From contig CAJUNT010000017.1 of NCBI GenBank assembly GCA_910587735.1, positions 1-55,814 on the forward strand: a stretch of 55,814 nt of DNA, written 5' to 3'. The stretch comes from an uncultured Clostridia bacterium (GTDB taxonomy: Bacteria; Bacillota; Clostridia; Lachnospirales; Anaerotignaceae). Positions within the stretch are counted from its first letter, which is position 1, and each line of letters begins with the position of its first letter. Position numbers and translations under genes: made by a program. Shown here in pieces: positions 28,555 to 37,055 of the stretch. The notes under the pieces were generated by a model. That model worked only from the letters and a program-made list of their open reading frames with translations. It was not told the origin of the DNA and made no database searches.

Positions 28555-28842
28555 TTAGTTTTCTACTTTTGCAAGAATATCATTTTGTTTAATTACAATA
28601 TATGTTTCACCTTCAAATTTAATTTCTGTACCCGCATATTTAGAATAAACTACTCTGTCGCCTTCTTTTAATACCATTTTTACCTCTGTATCTCCAACTA
28701 ATCCACCAGGACCAACAGCAATTACCATTGCTTCTTGTGGCTTTTCTTGTGATTGTGTTGTTAATATTAAACCAGATTTTGTTTTTTCTTCTGCTTCTAA
28801 CTGTTTAATTACGACTTTATCTCCTAATGGTACAAGTTTCAT
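28555..28842 (-). CDS. groES: co-chaperonin GroES (Hsp10)
   Basis: 95 residues, the normal length. It caps the GroEL ring. MKLVPLGDKVVIKQLEAEE, the mobile loop KTKSGLILTTQSQEKPQEA and the end YSKYAGTEIKFEGETYIVIKQNDILAKV are typical. The start is the ATG at 28842 after AAGGAGGCTATCATTT. A longer frame to 28896 runs through the leader and part of the CIRCE region and is not real. Confidence 0.98.
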   Translation of the reverse strand: MKLVPLGDKVVIKQLEAEEKTKSGLILTTQSQEKPQEAMVIAVGPGGLVGDTEVKMVLKEGDRVVYSKYAGTEIKFEGETYIVIKQNDILAKVEN

Positions 28843-28889
28843 AAATGATAGCCTCCTTAAAAATACATCTTTCAAATCTCTTAAATTTG

Positions 28890-28916
28890 TTAGCACTCAT
28901 TTAAATCGAGTGCTAA
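28890..28916. promoter_or_regulatory. CIRCE operator (HrcA site)
   Basis: TTAGCACTC-N9-GAGTGCTAA is a perfect match to the CIRCE consensus. It lies between the promoter and groES, so HrcA should repress groESL until heat or folding stress. hrcA is not in this window. Confidence 0.97.
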
Positions 28917-28928
28917 TTTCTAGTTATT

Positions 28929-28957
28929 ATATTAGACATTGTTTTCCATTTATGCAA
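28929..28957 (-). promoter_or_regulatory. sigma-A promoter of groES-groEL
   Basis: On the minus strand TTGCAT (28957-28952), 17-nt spacer, TAATAT (28934-28929), about 12 bases ahead of CIRCE. Confidence 0.75.
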
Positions 28958-29177
28958 ATATTATATTCAGCTATATTTTACTATATTACAAAAAAAATTA
29001 TTGATTTTAAAACATTTTTTTCAAATATCTTTTATATACTTCTTTTTTCTTTTATTTTTGATATAACAATACTCTTGGGGTATATTTATAAAGCATTTAT
29101 TAATAAATTTTCATAAACTCTTTATAAAATTAACAAAAATTTTATCAATATTTACAGTATACTATGCTATTTTGACA

Positions 29178-29186
29178 TGATATAAT
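29178..29186 (+). promoter_or_regulatory. extended -10 promoter of ddh
   Basis: TGA-TATAAT matches an extended -10 element 37 nt before the ddh start. A TTGACA overlaps it too closely to act as its -35. Confidence 0.5.
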
Positions 29187-29222
29187 TTTTTCATAATTTT
29201 ACCAATAAGGAGGAGTTTATAA

Positions 29223-30212
29223 ATGAGTGAAAAAATAAAAGTGGCAATTGCAGGTTATGGTAACATTGGTCGTGGTGTAGAAGCTGCGATTGCTCAAAAT
29301 GAAGATATGGTCTTGACAACTGTTTTCACTAGGAGAAATCCTGAAAGTATCAAAATCAATACAACAAACGCAAAGGTAATGAATATGGCTGATGCTGCCT
29401 CTTTAAAAAATGATATAGATGTGGTAATACTTTGTGGAGGTTCTGCGACAGATTTGCCAGTGCAAGGTCCAGAACTTGCTGCACTTTTTAATACAGTAGA
29501 TAGCTTTGATACCCATGCAAAAATACCAGAATATTTTAAAGCAGTAGATACTGCCGCATCTCAAAATGCTCACACTTCTATTATCTCTGTTGGTTGGGAC
29601 CCAGGTTTGTTTTCTATCAACAGACTCTATGGAGATGCTATATTGCCAAATGGCGGATATTATACATTCTGGGGAAAAGGTGTAAGCCAAGGACATTCTG
29701 ATGCCATTAGACGTGTAAAAGGCGTAAAAAATGGTATTCAATACACTGTACCTGTACTATCTGCTGTCGATGCCGCAAGAAGTGGTAGCTTACCAGAATT
29801 GACAACACGTCAGAAACATACTCGTGTTTGTTATGTTGTTGCTGAAGAAGGTGCTAATTTATCCGAAATTGAAAAAACAATTAAAGAAATGCCTAACTAT
29901 TTTGCTGATTATGATACAACAATTCATTTTATATCTGAACAAGAATTAAAAGAAAATCACAGCAAAATGGCGCATGGTGGTTTTGTTATTCATAGCGGAA
30001 GTACAAACCATGGCGCAAATAATCATGTGATTGAATATTCATTGAAGTTGGATTCTAATCCAGAATTTACAGGTAGTGTATTAGTTGCTTATGCAAGAGC
30101 AGCTTATCACCTTGCTCAAAAAGGTGACCATGGTGCAAAAACAGTGTTTGATATTGCTCCTGCTATGCTTTCTCCAAAATCAGGAGATGTTTTGAGAAGT
30201 ACATTGTTATAA
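29223..30212 (+). CDS. ddh: meso-diaminopimelate D-dehydrogenase
   Basis: 329 residues. It makes meso-diaminopimelate in one NADPH-dependent step from tetrahydrodipicolinate and ammonia, for lysine and peptidoglycan synthesis. The N-terminal Rossmann motif is VAIAGYGNIGRGVE. Family landmarks are the central SVGWDPGLFSINRLYGDAI, FWGKGVSQGHSDAIRRVKGVK and late HGGFVIHSGSTNHGANNHVIEY. AAGGAGGAG lies 7 nt before the ATG. It is a single gene with its own promoter and strong terminator. This short pathway is patchily distributed and fits a gut-type Clostridium relative. Confidence 0.96.
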   Translation: MSEKIKVAIAGYGNIGRGVEAAIAQNEDMVLTTVFTRRNPESIKINTTNAKVMNMADAASLKNDIDVVILCGGSATDLPVQGPELAALFNTVDSFDTHAKIPEYFKAVDTAASQNAHTSIISVGWDPGLFSINRLYGDAILPNGGYYTFWGKGVSQGHSDAIRRVKGVKNGIQYTVPVLSAVDAARSGSLPELTTRQKHTRVCYVVAEEGANLSEIEKTIKEMPNYFADYDTTIHFISEQELKENHSKMAHGGFVIHSGSTNHGANNHVIEYSLKLDSNPEFTGSVLVAYARAAYHLAQKGDHGAKTVFDIAPAMLSPKSGDVLRSTLL

Positions 30213-30218
30213 TATATT

Positions 30219-30255
30219 ATAAAAGGTGCAGTAATATACAACTGCACCTTTTATT
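30219..30255. terminator. terminator of ddh
   Basis: AAAAGGTGCAG and CTGCACCTTTT form an 11-bp stem followed by ATTTT on the plus strand. Confidence 0.92.
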
Positions 30256-30267
30256 TTGAATGTAAAA

Positions 30268-30313
30268 TAATTCCAACCAAATAAAAAAATATCATTTGGA
30301 GAAAGAATGGAAT
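30268..30313 (-). terminator. hairpin after the FeoB-associated gene
   Basis: ATTCCA...CCAAAT and ATTTGG...TGGAAT form a two-part stem just after the stop at 30315. On the minus strand it is followed by ATTATTTTAC. A likely but imperfect terminator. Confidence 0.5.
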
Positions 30314-30314
30314 T

Positions 30315-30470
30315 TTAATGCTTTTTATTACTATGACAATTATCATGAAAAGGACAATGGCTGCATCCGCTTGCACAGCCATTTTGCTTTCTTTTCCGTT
30401 TTGTATATTGATAATGCATTACACACACAATTAAAAAAATAAGTATTGCTATAACAATCAAATTTGACAA
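30315..30470 (-). CDS. small FeoB-associated cysteine-rich membrane protein (TTG start)
   Basis: 51 residues. One membrane helix (SNLIVIAILIFLIVCVMHY) is followed by the basic stretch TKRKRKQ and a Cys/His cluster, NGCASGCSHCPFHDNC, ending SNKKH. This is the layout of the FeoB-associated Cys-rich membrane protein family, small partners of the ferrous iron pump FeoB that may bind iron. The only start in frame is TTG at 30470, since a TGA lies three codons upstream; GAGAGG lies 10 nt before it. No feoA or feoB is present, so it is an orphan here. It sits 34 nt behind the broken radical SAM gene. Confidence 0.7.
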   Translation of the reverse strand: MSNLIVIAILIFLIVCVMHYQYTKRKRKQNGCASGCSHCPFHDNCHSNKKH

Positions 30471-30504
30471 ATTGCTTCATCCTCTCGAACAGCAATGAAC
30501 AATA

Positions 30505-31644
30505 TTAAATATAATTATCCATATATTGATTTAAAAGTTTTTCAAATTGCTCTCCATCAGATACATTTTTTTCATATTGCTCTATAATATATTGATAGTG
30601 CATACTTAATTTATCAAGCATTGTCCAGTCCCCTGCAAATCCCATTCTTCGTGCAATTTGATATTTTCTTTGTGTTTTTCTAGGTAATGCTAAAAAGGTA
30701 TTGATGTAATCTAACATAGCATTTTTATCTTTATCTAAATAGCCATTTACATTTTGAAGTAAATTGATGATATGGTCACTTGCTAAATATCCATTACAAT
30801 TTTGTATATGCTCTAACATGATTTTAATTTCTAACAATTTTTCTATATCACTACATTCTGTAAATTCTCCTGATTTTACTATGTCATACATAAGAGAATC
30901 GCTTTTTACAACAAATGTTCTTAATCTCACAAAATCTGGATTAACAGCATTTATCACATTTGCGGTATCAATGGCATTTTTTTCAGTATATTGTTTTCCT
31001 CCAGCACCAGGCATAAAATAAATAGATAATTCAATGCCCGATTTTTTTACCTTTTGTCCGCCTTCAATTTGCTGTTTTTGTGTTGTTCCTTTTCCAATTA
31101 ACTGTAATACCTCATCACAGCCCGTTTCAAATCCCGAATGTATTCTATTTAGTCCTGCTGATTTTAATTGTAAAAATTGTTCTTCTGTCATTCTACTTAA
31201 TGTTTTCGCCCTACCATATGATGTAATACGTTTTATTTCAGGTAATTTTTGACGAATATATTTTATAATTTCTGTAAGCCATTATGTTTTTAACACAAGC
31301 GTATTGGCATCTTGCAAAAATATTGCCTCACAATTTCCCTCTGTTAGCCAATGAAAAACCATATAATAACATTCTTTTTCAGCATTGGTAGATAAATTAT
31401 CAAATTCCTTTTGTATTTCTGGAATATTGAATGTACCACTATTATTATATTTTTGTATTTCATCTCTATAATATGCCATAGCATCAATATCTTTTTTAAT
31501 TTCTTCTACTGTTCGTGTATGGAATTGTTTTGTTTTATATAACATACAAAATTTACATTTATTCCAAGGACAATTTTCTGTAACACGAAGTAATAAACTA
31601 TTTGCCTCACTCGGTGGGCGAATTGGTCCTATTTGAAATTCCAT
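30505..31644 (-). pseudogene. radical SAM protein interrupted by one in-frame TAA
   Basis: The 5' part (31644-31282) carries the iron-sulfur motif CPWNKCKFCMLY (CxxxCxxC) of radical SAM enzymes and ends at TAA after DANTLVLKT. The same frame then continues without break: WLTEIIKYIRQKLPEIKRIT, TSYGRAKTL and, from 31191, TEEQFLQLKSAGLNRIHSGFETG, which is standard radical SAM barrel sequence, to the stop at 30505. So a single nonsense codon (31284-31282) splits an otherwise whole 379-codon gene. A restart at ATG 31191 would make a barrel without its cluster site. Downstream lies the small cysteine-rich protein. Recent loss, sequencing error or suppression are all possible; its reaction is unknown. 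Confidence 0.85.
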
Positions 31645-31724
31645 AATGTCAATATCCTTTCTTTAAATAAAAAGAATGTAATATCAGTTGATTTCATTCA
31701 TTTAGTATATTTATTTTATACTAT

Positions 31725-32732
31725 TTATTCATAAACAAAAAATGTGCTTTTTGCCTCTGTACCATCTAATTCCCAAAGTGTATTGCTTGGTACAATTTCT
31801 ATTGTACCGTTTGGTCTTTGTATTGTTACATTATTTTCCATGTTTTTATATTCTTCTACCAAAACATAAGGAGAAGCAGAAAAATCTTCTATCACAGCTA
31901 CTTTTTCTCCTGTTGCTTTATCTTTTTTTTCAGAGAGTATAAACCTACTCCAGTCATCACTCCAATAATATGTTTGATTTATTACACGATTTTTTGCAGT
32001 GTGAAATGTGCTTTCATCTGGTATATTGTCTTTGTCTGTACTCTCTGAAATTTTGTATGCTTGATACTGTGTAAATTTTAATGTAGGGTCATTTTCATAG
32101 TTCTCATTGAATACAAATTCGGAACGTTCTTCAATTTTCTGCCAGCGTTCTTCTCCTGATGTGTCCCAACTGCCATTCCATGTAACCTCTATTCCCTCTG
32201 GTACACTTAAAACATTTTGAAACATTTGGTTTTTATCGTCCCATATATATCCCTTTAAAAAAGATGACCTTTCATAAGCACCTATGTTTTGATTTGCATA
32301 CTCTCTTACAATCATAATATTTGTGCCTGGAGTGCTTAAAGGTAAAAATAAAACATCTCTTACATCAAAAAAATCTCCTACATCATCTATATATGTATAA
32401 TTTTCTGTATTTTTATCATTTGTATACACAGCTAAAACGGTATTTTTTAATCCAAATGAAACTGCAATAACAGCTTGCTGCTGTCCATTTCCTAATAAAT
32501 CTCCTTGATATACTTTAATTTCTACTACTTCATCTGGAGAAAAAGCAGTATCTCTTCCAGTATCATTTAATACAATTCTAGCAATATCTTGTTTGTTTTT
32601 ATCGCTATTTGGGTCTTGTAACATATCCGATGTAATTTGTTCTACTACACCATATGTTTTTATTGTAAAGAAACCTATTACTACAAAAGCAATCAATATT
32701 ACAATACCCCATTTTTTTAGCAGTTTGCTCAT
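31725..32732 (-). CDS. membrane-anchored extracellular protein, function unknown
   Basis: 335 residues. A signal anchor (WGIVILIAFVVIGFFTIKTYG, about 7-27) precedes an extracellular domain with no motif I can name. It contains VVEIKVYQGDLLGNGQQQAVIAVSFG, which resembles the FG-GAP/VCBS-like strand pattern of secreted proteins, and later Trp-rich strands (VTWNGSWDTSG; YYWSDDWSRF). The start is the ATG at 32732 behind GGAGGTGTATACCAC; the longer frame to 32852 runs into the leader. It follows the gamma-glutamyltransferase gene by 61 nt and may be in its operon. Confidence 0.6.
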   Translation of the reverse strand: MSKLLKKWGIVILIAFVVIGFFTIKTYGVVEQITSDMLQDPNSDKNKQDIARIVLNDTGRDTAFSPDEVVEIKVYQGDLLGNGQQQAVIAVSFGLKNTVLAVYTNDKNTENYTYIDDVGDFFDVRDVLFLPLSTPGTNIMIVREYANQNIGAYERSSFLKGYIWDDKNQMFQNVLSVPEGIEVTWNGSWDTSGEERWQKIEERSEFVFNENYENDPTLKFTQYQAYKISESTDKDNIPDESTFHTAKNRVINQTYYWSDDWSRFILSEKKDKATGEKVAVIEDFSASPYVLVEEYKNMENNVTIQRPNGTIEIVPSNTLWELDGTEAKSTFFVYE

Positions 32733-32793
32733 GTGGTATACACCTCCTATACCACTATATATATGATTGCTTTTTTGAATACTTTCATATTTT

Positions 32794-34407
32794 TTACCAA
32801 ACGGCAACTGTGCCATCTGCTCTTGGTTCTGTTGCACCAGCAAATACACCATCTTTTTGACGTAATATCATTTGTCCTCTACCAAAATCGATTGACTCGG
32901 GCTCAACAGAAATATCATGTCCTTTTCTTACTAACTCCTCTGTAATAGCATAAGAGAATGCTCTTTCTACAACAATTTTTTTGCCTCCTACCCATTGCCA
33001 TCTTGGAGCGTCTAAAGCCTCTTGCGGATTCATATGAAAATCAATTAAATTCATAATGGTTTGCATATGTCCTTGTGGTTGCATAAAACCGCCCATTACG
33101 CCAAAAGCACCTACGGCGTCCCCATCTTTTGTTAAAAATCCAGGTATAATGGTGTGATAAGGTTTTTTACAAGGAGCAACACAATTTTCCATTGTTTCAT
33201 CTAATGAAAAATTAGCACCTCTGTCATGTAATGCAATACCTGTATTGGGTATTACAATAGCAGAGCCAAAACCTTCATAATTACTTTGTATATAAGAAAC
33301 CATATTGCCCTGTTCATCAGCAGTACAAAGGTATACTGTACCACCACAGTATGGATTACCATGTTTTGGTAACATTGCATTTTCTGTTATTTCTTTTCTT
33401 CTTTTTTTTGCATATTCTGATGAAAGAAGTTGTTGTGTTGTTACTTTCATAAATCGTTTATCACTGATATATCTTTTTCCATCTTCAAAAGCTAATTTCA
33501 TAGCTTCTATTTGTTTATGATATGTATCAGTGCATTCTCTGCTTTTTATATCAAATCCATTTATAATATTTAATGCAAGCAATGCAACAATACCATGACC
33601 GTTTGGAGGAATTTCCCAAACATCATAGCCTTTATAATTAGTAGAAATAGGATTTACCCACTCTGGAGCATAATTTGCTAAATCTTCTTTTACAATATAG
33701 CCACCTGTTGCTTTTGAATAAGCATCTATTTTATCCGCTATTGCACCCTTATAAAAAGAAATACATTTTGTTTGTGCTAATTCTTGCAATGTTTCCGCAT
33801 GGTTTGGAGAATTCCATATCTCACCTGCATATGGAGCACGTCCTTTTGGTGCAAATATACGAAACCATTCCTCAAATATATCTTGTTTACACTCTTTACT
33901 ATAATTTTGAAAAGATTTTTCCCAAAGCCTAGCAATAGTAGGTGTGACTGCAAAACCTTCTTTTGCATAATAAATTGCTGGCTGTAATACCGTTTCAAAA
34001 GGCAATTTTCCATGTTTTTCTGAAAGTTCTGCCCATGCTCCTACTGCTCCTGGTACTGTAACAGGAATCCAACCTAAAAGAGGCATTTTTTGATATCCTT
34101 GTTTTTTTATTTTTTCTACTGTAAGCGCTTTTGGTGACATACCACTGGCATTTAATCCCAACAATTTTCCATCTTTCCATATTAACGCAAAAGCATCACT
34201 TCCTAAGCCATTTGATGTGGGCTCTACAACAGTTAAACAAGCTGCTGCCGCAATCGCTGCGTCAATGGCATTTCCTCCCTTTTTTAACATATCCAATCCT
34301 GCTTGCGCAGCAAGAGGTTGAGAAGTACAAACCATTCCTTTTTTACCATATACCACTTTTCTCATGGAAGTATAGCAATACTTTTGACTATCAAATTTTA
34401 AATACAA
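32794..34407 (-). CDS. gamma-glutamyltransferase family protein (TTG start)
   Basis: 537 residues of the Ntn-hydrolase GGT family, which cleave gamma-glutamyl bonds (glutathione, cephalosporin-like amides) after self-cleavage at a Thr. Landmarks are QPLAAQAGLDMLKKGGNAIDAAIAAAACLTVVEP near the N-terminus and GNGHGIVALL-type NGHGIV in the middle. The probable nucleophile region is GGTVYLCTADEQGNMVSYIQSN, followed by GVMGGFMQPQGH near the end. No signal peptide is visible, so this member is probably cytosolic, closer to the YwrD-like branch. The start is a TTG 7 nt after AGGAGG; no better ATG exists before the conserved region. Confidence 0.88.
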   Translation of the reverse strand: MYLKFDSQKYCYTSMRKVVYGKKGMVCTSQPLAAQAGLDMLKKGGNAIDAAIAAAACLTVVEPTSNGLGSDAFALIWKDGKLLGLNASGMSPKALTVEKIKKQGYQKMPLLGWIPVTVPGAVGAWAELSEKHGKLPFETVLQPAIYYAKEGFAVTPTIARLWEKSFQNYSKECKQDIFEEWFRIFAPKGRAPYAGEIWNSPNHAETLQELAQTKCISFYKGAIADKIDAYSKATGGYIVKEDLANYAPEWVNPISTNYKGYDVWEIPPNGHGIVALLALNIINGFDIKSRECTDTYHKQIEAMKLAFEDGKRYISDKRFMKVTTQQLLSSEYAKKRRKEITENAMLPKHGNPYCGGTVYLCTADEQGNMVSYIQSNYEGFGSAIVIPNTGIALHDRGANFSLDETMENCVAPCKKPYHTIIPGFLTKDGDAVGAFGVMGGFMQPQGHMQTIMNLIDFHMNPQEALDAPRWQWVGGKKIVVERAFSYAITEELVRKGHDISVEPESIDFGRGQMILRQKDGVFAGATEPRADGTVAVW

Positions 34408-34484
34408 ATATAGCCCTCCTTTGCAAATATCACATTTATTTCTATTGTATGTATTTTGCAGTCAGAAAGCAATATATTTTGTTG

Positions 34485-34724
34485 TTAATTGGATTTTAAT
34501 TTTTGTCTGCCTTCATGATCCATTTCATAATTATCTCTTATAATGATTTCTGAAATCGGCACAATGTCATACCCCTTTTGTTTTAACCCTTTTATAATGG
34601 TATCTAAAACTTGAGGTGTATATTTTGCATCATTATGAAACAATATGATGGAACCATTTCCTAAATGTTTGTGATTTAATACTTGATTGATTTCGTGTTC
34701 TGTTCCTAATTCTTTCCAATCAAG
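34485..34724 (-). pseudogene. polysaccharide deacetylase, C-terminal fragment
   Basis: Reading from the shared CTTGA, the frame gives LDWKELGTEHEINQ, LNHKHLGNGSIILFHNDAKYTPQ and IIKGLKQKGYDIVPISEIII. These are motifs 4 and 5 (DxLDW; LFHND) and the C-terminal strand of a NodB deacetylase. Upstream of CTTGA the open frame continues into unrelated AT-rich sequence (up to 34820) with no ribosome site. The missing front part lies at 51097-51446, in the same orientation and codon phase. Together they make most of a NodB domain cut by the 16.4-kb segment. Confidence 0.85.
34720..34724. other. left attachment core (TCAAG)
   Basis: Five bases shared with 51097-51101. To the left is deacetylase coding sequence; to the right is element sequence containing TATGCTATAAA (34735-34745) and GTAAAAC (34746-34752), both of which recur near the other end, the latter inverted. 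Confidence 0.6.
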
Positions 34725-34760
34725 ACTATCACTATATGCTATAAAGTAAAACAAAGTATA

Positions 34761-34790
34761 AAAAAAGGAATCATTATTATGACTCCTTTT
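34761..34790 (-). terminator. terminator of the ECF S-component gene
   Basis: AAAAGGA-A-TCA pairs with TGA-C-TCCTTTT with one internal mismatch, followed on the minus strand by eight U. It closes the element's leftmost gene before the core. Confidence 0.82.
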
Positions 34791-34800
34791 ATCAATGTAT

Positions 34801-35331
34801 TTAGTAAATATGATTATCAAGCATATGATATCGTGATAAAAATTTTGTTACTGTATATACCATCACTAAATTGATAGGATATTGTAATACAGCTTTATAA
34901 ATACGAGGTATGGCAAACAAAGGCGAACCATACATCATAAAAAGCCATATTGGAGATAATATTAAACTAATTATAATAGTATATAATAATACCGTTCCTG
35001 CTACTCTTGCCAATGTAATTGGTTTACGATGTAATAATAAGCCAAATAAAAAACCAACAACAAAAGCACTAATTGTAAAACCAATAAAATAAAAGCCTAT
35101 TGGTTTTGTAATAAATCCTATAACATCTCCAAGCGCTCCTGCAATTCCTCCAATAATAGGACCATATAACATACCACATACAGCAATAGGTAAAAAAGAA
35201 ATACCTATTCTTAATGTACTACCAATCATAATATTAAAATAATTTAATATTACATTAAGAGCAACAAACATCGCAACACCAGTTAAAACCCTTGGTTGTC
35301 TTAAAGTTTCTATAACTGTTTCTTTTCTCAT
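34801..35331 (-). CDS. ECF transporter S component, folate family (FolT-like)
   Basis: 176 residues with about six membrane segments. The pattern LRIGISFLPIAVCGMLYGPIIGG, then GALGDVIGFITKPIGFYFIGFTISA, matches the folate family of energy-coupling factor substrate-binding subunits. It would capture a vitamin outside and work with a shared EcfAAT module encoded elsewhere. The start is the ATG at 35331 behind AAGGAGCTATTT; the longer frame to 35373 has no site. It lies inside the element next to its left end. The 236 bp upstream (35332-35567) are extremely AT-rich and show no riboswitch that I can see. Confidence 0.82.
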   Translation of the reverse strand: MRKETVIETLRQPRVLTGVAMFVALNVILNYFNIMIGSTLRIGISFLPIAVCGMLYGPIIGGIAGALGDVIGFITKPIGFYFIGFTISAFVVGFLFGLLLHRKPITLARVAGTVLLYTIIISLILSPIWLFMMYGSPLFAIPRIYKAVLQYPINLVMVYTVTKFLSRYHMLDNHIY

Positions 35332-35567
35332 AAATAGCTCCTTTCTTTTTATATGTTTATATGTATTTTGCAAAAATATAGCATATATTGTTTAGAAAAG
35401 CAATGTATAATTTTAAATTTTTTAAATTTTTATAAAAGCATAATATATTACAATAGTTAAAATATGTTGAAAATACAATATATAATATGTAATAATACTA
35501 TTATAATAATATGCTTTTATATTTAATTTTATATATTCACTTTTAATATATTTTAATATATATTATA

Positions 35568-36167
35568 TTATTTTAAATAAATTTGTTCTGTTGTTACCTG
35601 TTTTAATAAATCAATATCATGACTTACTACAAGTAAACCAATTTTTCTTTTTTCAATTTCCTGCAATAAAAAATGCCATATTTGACTTTGTGTTATCAAA
35701 TCTAACATGGTAGTAATTTCATCAGCTAATAAAAATTGTGTTCCCTTTCCTAATGCTCTTGCAATACAAAATCTTTGCAATTCTCCCCCCGAAAGTGTAT
35801 TCGGAAAGCGATAGAGCCATTGTTGTTGTATCCCTAATGCTGATATGATTTCTTTTGAAATATCATTTCCTTCTGCTAATACTTCTTTCATAATCAATTT
35901 GGGATTGACAGCTAAATCTGGATGTTGCCATATCATTTGTACAGGACAATACCCTTTTTGGGACAAAGGCGTTCCATTTAATAATATACTACCTGATGTG
36001 GGTTTGATATATCCAGATAATAATTTACAAAGTGTTGTTTTACCAAATCCACTTGGAGCAATGATTCCAATACGTTGTGTATTGTCCATAGTAAAAGATA
36101 TGTTTTCTAATATCCAACGTCCTTTTTTATCATATCGAAAAAAAACATTTTTTGCTTCTAATAACAT
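35568..36167 (-). CDS. ABC transporter ATP-binding protein (OppF/NikE-like, short)
   Basis: 199 residues, shorter than the ~260-320 of usual OppF/NikE because the C-terminal extension is missing. Walker A is APSGFGKTTLCKLLSGY, signature LSGGELQRFCIARAL, Walker B FLLADEITTMLD, and the switch His is in VVSHDIDLL. It should pair with the neighbouring ATPase to drive the two permeases. The start is the ATG at 36167 after AGGAGGAGAAAACA, overlapping the upstream gene by 10 nt. Last gene of the five-gene transporter operon. Confidence 0.88.
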   Translation of the reverse strand: MLLEAKNVFFRYDKKGRWILENISFTMDNTQRIGIIAPSGFGKTTLCKLLSGYIKPTSGSILLNGTPLSQKGYCPVQMIWQHPDLAVNPKLIMKEVLAEGNDISKEIISALGIQQQWLYRFPNTLSGGELQRFCIARALGKGTQFLLADEITTMLDLITQSQIWHFLLQEIEKRKIGLLVVSHDIDLLKQVTTEQIYLK

Positions 36168-37054
36168 TGTTTTTCTCCTCCTGCAAAAAGACATTTTATA
36201 ATGCTTTCTTCTTTTTTAAAATAAGGAATTTCATCGGTTATACATTGCTTTTTTGATTTTTTACAATATTGTGCAAACGGGCAACCTTTTTCATTTGTTC
36301 GATAAATAGTAATGTTTTGAAATCCATTTTTAGGCATTGCTTTCCATAATGCTTTTGTGTAATAGTGATATAATGTATGTTCTGATTTAAAATTTTCTGC
36401 TTTTGTTACTTCCATAATTTCACCATTATATAATACAATAATTTTATCTGCTGTAGATATTGCTAGTTCTAAATCATGTGTAATCATCAATACTCCTGCA
36501 CCCATATCCGCTATTTCTCTAAAATGACTCACTACTTTTTGTGCCATTTCTTTATGTAGTCCTGGTGTTGGCTCATCTGCAATGACTAGCTTAGGTGTTT
36601 CCATAAGCGCAGAACAAATAAATACTCTCCTTGTCATGCCTCCCGAAAGCATAAAGGGATATTGATTGATTACAGAATGTTCCATATTATATTTTTGAAA
36701 GAGTTCTTTTACTTTTTGTAAATGCTTTTTATCTTTTTTTCCTTTTGCAACTTGCATACCTACTTTCATTAAAGGGTCTAAATAGGAAGTATTTTGAGGA
36801 ATCAATACAATTTCATTTCCTAGCAATTTTGATTTTATTTCTTCTGTTAAAATATTTCCCTTATATTTTATTACACCACTACATATAACAGATTCTGGTG
36901 TAATTCCTATAATACTATGTGCTAATATACTTTTACCCGAGCCACTCGCTCCTACTAATGCAACAAGCTCTTTTTCTTTTATATTTAAAAAGAAATTTTT
37001 TAATATATTTTTTTGCCCTGCTGTAATAGTAATATGTTCCATTTCTAATAGCAT
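36158..37054 (-). CDS. ABC transporter ATP-binding protein (OppD/NikD-like)
   Basis: 298 residues. Walker A is GASGSGKSILAHSII, signature MLSGGMTRRVFICSAL, Walker B LVIADEPTPGL, His switch in MITHDLELA. The C-terminal oligopeptide/dipeptide extension has the cysteine motif GCPFAQYCKKSKKQC, typical for DPP/Opp/Nik importers. The ATG at 37054 lies one base after the permease stop (TAATATG), with TCAGGAG as ribosome site. The peptide/nickel family cannot be split further by sequence alone. Confidence 0.9.
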   Translation of the reverse strand: MLLEMEHITITAGQKNILKNFFLNIKEKELVALVGASGSGKSILAHSIIGITPESVICSGVIKYKGNILTEEIKSKLLGNEIVLIPQNTSYLDPLMKVGMQVAKGKKDKKHLQKVKELFQKYNMEHSVINQYPFMLSGGMTRRVFICSALMETPKLVIADEPTPGLHKEMAQKVVSHFREIADMGAGVLMITHDLELAISTADKIIVLYNGEIMEVTKAENFKSEHTLYHYYTKALWKAMPKNGFQNITIYRTNEKGCPFAQYCKKSKKQCITDEIPYFKKEESIIKCLFAGGEKQCY

Positions 37055-37055
37055 A

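Larger units (their letters stand above)
28843..29222. other. divergent intergenic region groES / ddh
   Basis: 380 bp without a coding gene. The left part holds the groES ribosome site, CIRCE and promoter. The right part holds the ddh extended -10. About 28960-29170 is very AT-rich; I see no gene or structured RNA in it. Confidence 0.6.

Noticed and set aside
34485..34820. Independent 111-residue gene
   Set aside because: The first ~30 residues are unrelated AT-rich translation without a ribosome site; the rest is the tail of the split deacetylase.
35332..35567. Possible THF or other riboswitch before the FolT-like gene
   Set aside because: The region is almost pure A/T with no conserved aptamer blocks.
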